Shown here one piece after another: positions 13,753 to 17,918 of a stretch of 17,918 nucleotides of DNA. This DNA comes from an uncultured Bacillota bacterium (GTDB lineage: Bacteria > Bacillota > Sulfobacillia > UBA995 > UBA9673), in the NCBI GenBank assembly GCA_937863905.1, contig CALMHV010000287.1, positions 1 through 17,918 of the forward strand, given 5' to 3'. The stretch's first letter is position 1. Each line of letters opens with the position of its first letter. The notes under the pieces were generated by a model. It ran no database searches. It was given only the letters and a program-made list of their open reading frames with translations, and had not been told where the DNA came from. The position numbers were made by a program, and so were the translations under genes.

Positions 13753-14244
13753 CTACGTCGCGTCGGCCTGCGTCGCGCCGGGCGGCGTCACATCGGGCGC
13801 CCCTCCGGGAACCATGATTACGGCCACGACCTTGGTGCCCCGACCGACCTCGGTCTCTATGCTCATCTGGTCGGAGTGCTTCTCTATATTGGGAAGGCCC
13901 AGCCCGGCCCCGAAACCCATCTCCCGGATTTCCGCCGGAGCCGTCGAGAAGCCCCTTTTCATGGCCAAGGAAACGTCCGGAATGCCCGGGCCTTCGTCAT
14001 CGGCGACGATAACCACTTTCTGGGGGGATATCTCGGCTCTGAGAACACCCCGGTGAGCGTGAATCACGATGTTCATCTCGGCCTCGTACAGCACGACAGC
14101 GGCCCGCCTGACCACGTTCCAATCTAGGCCGACCTGCTCGAGGGTTCGCTTGATGCGGCCGGAGGCCTCTCCGGAAGCCTTGAAGTTCCGGCCCTCGATG
14201 TCGAAAGACATGGTCAGAACCGGAGCGCCCGGAACAGACGTCAC
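13753..14244 (-). CDS. RsbW-like GHKL ATPase (anti-sigma-factor type)
   Basis: A 163-residue serine-kinase-type ATPase of the RsbW/SpoIIAB class. The N box is E54 to N58 in YEAEMNIVIHAHRG, G1 is DDEGPGIPD (82-90), and G2 is MGFGAGLGLPNIEKHSD (109-125). The last 20 residues are a loose Pro/Ala tail. Such proteins bind sigma factors or phosphorylate STAS-domain antagonists; neither a sigma factor nor a STAS protein is in the window, so the target is unknown. The GTG at 14244 is chosen because AAGGGA stands about eight bases upstream; the ATG at 14211 has no clear site. It is the promoter-proximal gene of the hydrogenase operon, 42 bases before the sensory hydrogenase. Expression control by H2 or redox state through this protein is a hypothesis. 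Confidence 0.87.
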   Translation of the reverse strand: MTSVPGAPVLTMSFDIEGRNFKASGEASGRIKRTLEQVGLDWNVVRRAAVVLYEAEMNIVIHAHRGVLRAEISPQKVVIVADDEGPGIPDVSLAMKRGFSTAPAEIREMGFGAGLGLPNIEKHSDQMSIETEVGRGTKVVAVIMVPGGAPDVTPPGATQADAT

Positions 14245-14304
14245 GGGTCAAGTCCCTTCTTGGCCCGACATGACCGCTGCTATGTCGCCTTTCGTGCGCG
14301 ACCA

Positions 14305-14313
14305 ATTATAGCA
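14305..14313 (-). promoter_or_regulatory. extended -10 promoter of the hydrogenase operon
   Basis: Minus-strand TGCTATAAT (14313-14305) is a perfect TATAAT with the extended -10 TG. I see no good -35 at 16-18 bases. The predicted start near 14298 leaves a leader of about 50 bases to the GTG at 14244. It is the only strong promoter-like element in the gap between lysS and the operon, and is the likely origin of the transcript running to the terminator at 4.63 kb. No clear Rex or FNR palindrome was found around it. Confidence 0.6.
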
Positions 14314-14396
14314 CGGGCCATCGGGCGTCACGGTTGTTGTCAGAATAGAGAGTCACGCATTGTGGCGACTTACCGATTTTTCGCACGATTGCCAAC

Positions 14397-14414
14397 CCGG
14401 GAAGACCTTCCCGG
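14397..14414 (-). terminator. weak hairpin after lysS, possible terminator
   Basis: A perfect 7-bp stem, CCGGGAA with TTCCCGG, around a four-base loop, lies 32 bases past the lysS stop. No real T run follows on the minus strand (only GGGTTGG), so it may be an mRNA 3'-end structure rather than an efficient intrinsic terminator. Confidence 0.35.
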
Positions 14415-14445
14415 CTAATACTCGATGGTCGGCCGCTTCGAATCG

Positions 14446-15918
14446 CTACTCCTTGAGCGGCCGCAGGAGCGGGAAGAGGATGACATCGCGGATGCACGGG
14501 GAGTCCGTCAGCAGCATAAACAGGCGGTCGAGGCCGATGCCCAGTCCCCCGGTCGGGGGCAGGCCGTGCTCGAGCGCGTTTACATAATCATCGTCCATGA
14601 CGTGGGCCTCTTCGTTGCCCTTGGCCTTCTCGGCCAGTTGGTCGAGGAATCTCTGGCGTTGGTCGTCCGGATCGTTGAGTTCAGAGAAAGCGTTGGCCAC
14701 CTCGCCGCCGCAGACGAACGCCTCGAAGCGCTCCACGAACTCCGGGTTGTCCGGTTTCCTCTTGGCGAGGGGCGAAAGCTCCAGGGGATAGTCGACGAGG
14801 AAGACAGGCCCGACCAGGTGGGGCTCCACGAACTCCCCGACCAGTTTGTCAAGGACCATGCCTCTGGTCGCGTGGGGCGGGATGTCCAGACCCCTGGCCC
14901 GGCCCACCTCGCAGGCCTGGGCGTCGTCGCCCAGATCCTCCAAGCCGAGCCCCGTGTGCCGGCGGAGGGCCTCGACCATGGACAGACGAGGCCACGGCGG
15001 GGTCAGGTCAACGCTCGTCCCCTGGTAGGTGATCCGCGGCGACCCCAGGACAGCGGTGGCTGTGTGGCTGATGAGCCGTTCGGTGATGTCCATCATGTCC
15101 GTGTAGTCCGCGTAGGCCTGGTAGAGCTCGAGCATCGTGAACTCGGGGTTGTGCCTGGTCGAGATACCCTCATTGCGGAAGATGCGCCCGATCTCAAAGA
15201 CTTTCTCGAAGCCGCCGACGACGAGCCGTTTCAGGTGGAGTTCGGTGGCGATACGCAGGTAGACAGTCATGTCCTGGGCGTTGTGGTGGGTGACGAAAGG
15301 ACGCGCGTTCGCACCACCGGCCAAAGAGCCGAAGACCGGGGTCTCGACCTCGGTGAACCCCTCCCCATGGAGGAACTCCCGCATGACCCTCGTGGCTTCG
15401 CTGCGGACATCGAAGACCCGGCGGACCTCCGGATTGGCGATGAGGTCGAGGTACCTCTGGCGGTAGCGGGTATCTACGTCGCGCAGACCGTGCCACTTCT
15501 CGGGCAGGGGCCGCAGAGCCTTAGCCAGCACTTCAAAGGTCTGGGCTTCAAGGGTGTCTTCGCCGGTTCGCGTCCGGAAGACCACACCCCGCACGCCGAC
15601 GATATCGCCGAGGTCACTGAGCGAGAAGGCTTCAAAGGTCTGGGGGTCGACCCGGTCCTGGCGCACATAGACCTGAAGCTTGCCTGTCTGATCGACGAGA
15701 TCGAAGAAACCGGCCTTGCCGTGGCTCCGGAGGGCCATGATGCGGCCCGCCAGGGCGACCTGGGGAACGGCCGCCGGCGGTCCCTGCAGCTGGTCGAAGG
15801 AAGCATGGACCTCCTGACAGGTGTGGGTTCGAGGGAAGCGGTGGCCGAAAGGGCGGAACCCCAGCTCGCGAAGCTTGTCCAGCTTCTCGCGGCGGGCCGA
15901 GATGACGTCCTGTTCCAC
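14446..15918 (-). CDS. lysS: lysyl-tRNA synthetase, class II
   Basis: A 490-residue class II lysyl-tRNA synthetase, which charges tRNA-Lys with lysine using ATP. The N-terminal OB-fold anticodon-binding domain runs to about residue 135 (VALAGRIMALRSHGKAGFFDL). The catalytic domain follows with RYRQRYLDLI (about 151-160), ETPVFGSLAGGANARPF (192-208), class II motif 2 FEIGRIFRNEG to HNPEFTMLE (241-264), and motif 3 GGLGIGLDRLFMLL near the C-terminus. Length is normal. GTG at 15918 is chosen by homology to the usual N-terminus; the ribosome site is moderate (GGGG about 11 bases upstream). A longer frame to 16050 overlaps greA and is not credible. It lies 67 bases after greA, the common Firmicute order, and is probably co-transcribed with it. 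Confidence 0.96.
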   Translation of the reverse strand: MEQDVISARREKLDKLRELGFRPFGHRFPRTHTCQEVHASFDQLQGPPAAVPQVALAGRIMALRSHGKAGFFDLVDQTGKLQVYVRQDRVDPQTFEAFSLSDLGDIVGVRGVVFRTRTGEDTLEAQTFEVLAKALRPLPEKWHGLRDVDTRYRQRYLDLIANPEVRRVFDVRSEATRVMREFLHGEGFTEVETPVFGSLAGGANARPFVTHHNAQDMTVYLRIATELHLKRLVVGGFEKVFEIGRIFRNEGISTRHNPEFTMLELYQAYADYTDMMDITERLISHTATAVLGSPRITYQGTSVDLTPPWPRLSMVEALRRHTGLGLEDLGDDAQACEVGRARGLDIPPHATRGMVLDKLVGEFVEPHLVGPVFLVDYPLELSPLAKRKPDNPEFVERFEAFVCGGEVANAFSELNDPDDQRQRFLDQLAEKAKGNEEAHVMDDDYVNALEHGLPPTGGLGIGLDRLFMLLTDSPCIRDVILFPLLRPLKE

Positions 15919-15985
15919 GGAAAGGTGACCCCTTTTCGGAGGGCGGCCCCGGAGGCAGGGCTGCGCCTGACCGCCGGCGGCGCCT

Positions 15986-16462
15986 CTAGCGGCCCACTTC
16001 CAGGACCTTGTACTTGACGGTCCCCGCCGGCACCTGGACCTCGAAGACATCCCCGGCGCGCCGCCCGAGGAAGGCGCGGCCTACCGGCGATTCGTCGGAG
16101 ATGCGGTTCTTGACCGGGTCGGACTCGGTCGAGCCGACGATGGTGTATTCGTAGACCTCGCTGCTGCCGAGGTCCTGGATCTTCACCCGGGACCACAGGC
16201 TGGCGATGTGGGGGTCGATGGACACATCGTCGACCAACTTGGCGTTGCGCAGGACCTTCTCGAGCTGGAGGACCTCGCCCTCGACGAAGGCCTGCTCGTT
16301 CTTAGCGTCCTCGTACTCGGAGTTCTCGTTTATGTCTCCGAATTGCCTGGCCTTGCGGATGCGCTCGGCGACCTCATGGCGTTTCACCGACTTGAGGTGC
16401 TCCAACTTGTCTTCAAGCTTGCGAAGGCCTTCGGCGGATAGGATGACTTCCTTATCAGGCAT
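15986..16462 (-). CDS. greA: transcription elongation factor GreA
   Basis: A 158-residue GreA, which rescues backtracked RNA polymerase by stimulating transcript cleavage. The N-terminal coiled coil carries the acidic tip FGDINENSEYEDA, with D43 and E46 matching the catalytic acidic pair of GreA. The C-terminal FKBP-like domain contains VYEYTIVGSTESDP, ISDESPVGRAFLGRRAGD and a final VPAGTVKYKVLEV. Length equals E. coli GreA. The ATG at 16462 follows AAGGAG by eight bases; the upstream extension in the same frame is spurious. The leader holds three small hairpins in a row. Neighbour lysS follows. Confidence 0.97.
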   Translation of the reverse strand: MPDKEVILSAEGLRKLEDKLEHLKSVKRHEVAERIRKARQFGDINENSEYEDAKNEQAFVEGEVLQLEKVLRNAKLVDDVSIDPHIASLWSRVKIQDLGSSEVYEYTIVGSTESDPVKNRISDESPVGRAFLGRRAGDVFEVQVPAGTVKYKVLEVGR

Positions 16463-16491
16463 CCCGGTCTCTCCTTCGCGAACGCTTTCTC

Positions 16492-16545
16492 GGGTAGGGG
16501 CTATCCCGGACACCTCGGGGGCCGAGTGGCGGGCCCAAGCCCGCC
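16492..16545 (-). other. three tandem hairpins in the greA leader
   Basis: Three adjacent stems fit in 54 bases: 16528-16534 with 16539-16545 (7 bp, four-base loop); 16514-16518 with 16522-16526 (5 bp, three-base loop); and 16492-16497 with 16501-16507 (6 bp with a bulged base). None is followed by a T run on the minus strand. They end about 30 bases before the greA start. They could mark the end of the upstream gene's message or act in greA control; I cannot tell which. Confidence 0.4.
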
Positions 16546-16637
16546 AAACCCTCGTAGACCCCCTATAGTGATAACGCACGGCGAGGAAGAAACTCCGTCG
16601 CCGTCCGCGGCACTGAATATATGCATTTGGCCTGCTT

Positions 16638-17915
16638 CTATTCGGTCACAAACCAAGGCCCTGGAAGGTCAAGCCGATTATATGGGCCGCTTCCGTGCCC
16701 TGTCAAGAAACGGACGGGGGCGGAGCCTGGCGCCAAGAGAGCGAGCGCTGAGGGGAAGAACCCCATTCTCCCTGCCACCCCGGCTCTCCACGCCGTCCAG
16801 CGGGGGGAGCGGCGGTCGGGCCGGGAGACCGCCAGCCAGGCCGAACAGAAGGCCTCGGCTAGTGACGCGCTCACCAGACCCGGGGGCAGGCCCGGCTCGG
16901 AGAGTCCGGCGAGATTAGGCGGACGGGCGTAGAGAACCCGGCTAAGGCAGGGCGGACCCGCGAAGGGAACCCGGCCGAGGGCGGGGGAACTCCAGACCGA
17001 GCCCCTGGTGAGCGGGCCTTCGCGGCCGCTCAGGACGGCCAGCCGGTCCGGACGCTCACCAGCCGCGGCGCGACCCGGGCGAAGGTCCACGAGGACGGCC
17101 GGAGGAGTGCGCCCGGCGTCAATGGAGATCGGCTCCGGGGCGACAGCCCGCCCGGGCCACGCGATGACGACGAGTTGAGCTGAGGTAAGGCATCTTTCGA
17201 GCGAGCGGTAGGTCTCGAGGACGGCGCCGCTTCCGGCCCGCAAGCGCTCCGCGAGGACTTGGCCTTTCAGCCTGTCCAGACCCCAGACGCCGACGCGGCC
17301 CGTCCTGTCGGCCAGGTATTCGACGGCGGCCTCGGCCGCGCGGGACTCGTCCGGCCCGGCCAGGACCACGGCCTGAGCCCGAGCCGGGTCCACGCCTCGC
17401 CAGCGCAGGACCACGAGGGCCGCGTCCAGGAGAGTCGTCCGCTCCAGCGCCTCGCCTGGGGCACAGGGGAGTCCGGTCTGCCGGGCCAGCTGCCGCGCCA
17501 GCCGCGAGCGGCCGGCCAGCGGGCCTCCGAGGCAGATGACCCGCGCCCCGGACCGCCGGGCGCCTCGGGTTCGCGCCAGGCAGCGGGCTAGGAGCCGGTC
17601 ATTGGCGGCGCCGGGGTCCGGGCCGGAGAGAATGACCGCCCCTCGGACAGGCCGAGACGGAAAAACGTCCAGAGTCACTGTGCTCCAGCGGCCCGAGTTG
17701 AGATGCGCGGTCAAAGTCCGAAGACCCACGGAAACGAGGCGCCCAACGGACGGGCGACCTCCCCACGGCCGGGCTGGAACATCGGTAAGCAGGACGAAGT
17801 CGAGTCCGTCCGACCCCACGCGCCGCAGCCTCCCTCGACCGCGCTGCCGGCTAAGCAGTATGCCGGACGCGGGCGGGGCAGGACGGAGGGTTACCGCGAG
17901 GCCGATGGCGGTCAC
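16638..17915 (-). CDS. unrecognised protein with degenerate Rossmann-like segment, possibly truncated at the window edge
   Basis: A 425-residue reading frame, very rich in Arg, Ala, Gly and Leu, that I do not recognise. The middle part, AQAVVLAGPDESRAAEAAV then RVGVWGLDRLKGQVLAERL and a helix ending in LVVIAWPG (about residues 180-255), has the strand-helix-strand rhythm of a dehydrogenase-like Rossmann fold, but the glycine loop is degenerate (AGPDESR). Another segment, VICLGGPLAGRSRLARQL, resembles a nucleotide-binding loop without a proper P-loop. ASLAEAFCSAWLA near the C-terminus loosely recalls predicted dehydrogenases. A GTG at 17915 is three bases from the window end, so the real start may lie outside. 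The stop is 175 bases before greA. No plus-strand frame of comparable length competes, but extreme GC content means a chance frame is not fully excluded. Confidence 0.55.
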   Translation of the reverse strand: MTAIGLAVTLRPAPPASGILLSRQRGRGRLRRVGSDGLDFVLLTDVPARPWGGRPSVGRLVSVGLRTLTAHLNSGRWSTVTLDVFPSRPVRGAVILSGPDPGAANDRLLARCLARTRGARRSGARVICLGGPLAGRSRLARQLARQTGLPCAPGEALERTTLLDAALVVLRWRGVDPARAQAVVLAGPDESRAAEAAVEYLADRTGRVGVWGLDRLKGQVLAERLRAGSGAVLETYRSLERCLTSAQLVVIAWPGRAVAPEPISIDAGRTPPAVLVDLRPGRAAAGERPDRLAVLSGREGPLTRGSVWSSPALGRVPFAGPPCLSRVLYARPPNLAGLSEPGLPPGLVSASLAEAFCSAWLAVSRPDRRSPRWTAWRAGVAGRMGFFPSALALLAPGSAPVRFLTGHGSGPYNRLDLPGPWFVTE

Positions 17916-17918
17916 GGC

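Noticed and set aside
12898..14127. 409-residue plus-strand open frame opposite the sensory hydrogenase and the RsbW-like gene
   Set aside because: It spans two real minus-strand genes with clear ribosome sites and has no domain of its own.
14314..14360. Rex or FNR operator near the hydrogenase promoter
   Set aside because: TTGTTGTCA and the two GTCACG copies are not arranged as a palindrome that fits either regulator.
14425..16017. 530-residue plus-strand open frame opposite lysS
   Set aside because: lysS on the other strand is unmistakable (class II motifs 2 and 3); the plus product is low-complexity.
16555..16625. possible greA promoter elements (TATAGG and TATATT on the minus strand)
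   Set aside because: Neither has a convincing -35 at proper spacing or an extended -10, so I could not choose a promoter with any confidence.
1..17918. CRISPR arrays, tRNA or rRNA genes, insertion sequences
   Set aside because: No regular spaced repeats, no tRNA-like cloverleaf or rRNA sequence, and no transposase or terminal inverted repeats were seen.

Overview
The window comes from a GC-rich Firmicute of the anaerobic Clostridia/Moorella/Peptococcaceae kind. This is an inference from the greA-lysS gene pair, strong AGGAGG-type ribosome sites, frequent GTG/TTG starts, and a large NAD(P)-linked [FeFe]-hydrogenase locus. Every gene I can support lies on the minus strand, so transcription runs from high to low coordinates. 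The long plus-strand open frames are high-GC shadows.

Right part (about 17.9-14.4 kb): an unrecognised protein with a degenerate Rossmann-like segment (possibly cut by the window edge), then greA (transcript cleavage factor) and lysS (lysyl-tRNA synthetase). A leader with three small hairpins precedes greA.

Middle part (14.3-4.8 kb): an extended -10 promoter near 14.31 kb heads a long, tightly spaced operon. The first four genes look regulatory or accessory: an RsbW-like GHKL ATPase, an [FeFe]-hydrogenase-like protein with the sensory-type active-site pattern, a DRTGG-domain protein and a PHP-domain phosphoesterase. They lead straight into an NAD(P)-linked hydrogenase: hndA, a second GHKL ATPase, hndB, an unusual 1012-residue HndC fused to an NfnB/GltD-like flavoprotein, and the catalytic subunit hndD. 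A strong intrinsic terminator follows at about 4.63 kb.

Left part (4.5 kb to the start): a second, compact hydrogenase set, hndA-hndC-hndD, paralogous to the first. Its HndC ends just where the usual ferredoxin domain should begin. A structured leader with a terminator and a candidate antiterminator then precedes a small TM1266-type regulator of the iron-only hydrogenase system.

Working model (inference): the two sets are alternative H2/NAD(P)H/ferredoxin enzymes. The NfnB-type extension of the first set may give it an NADPH site, while the second is a simpler NAD(H)-type enzyme. The sensory hydrogenase and GHKL proteins may tune expression or activity to H2 or redox state. The maturases HydE, HydF and HydG are not in the window.
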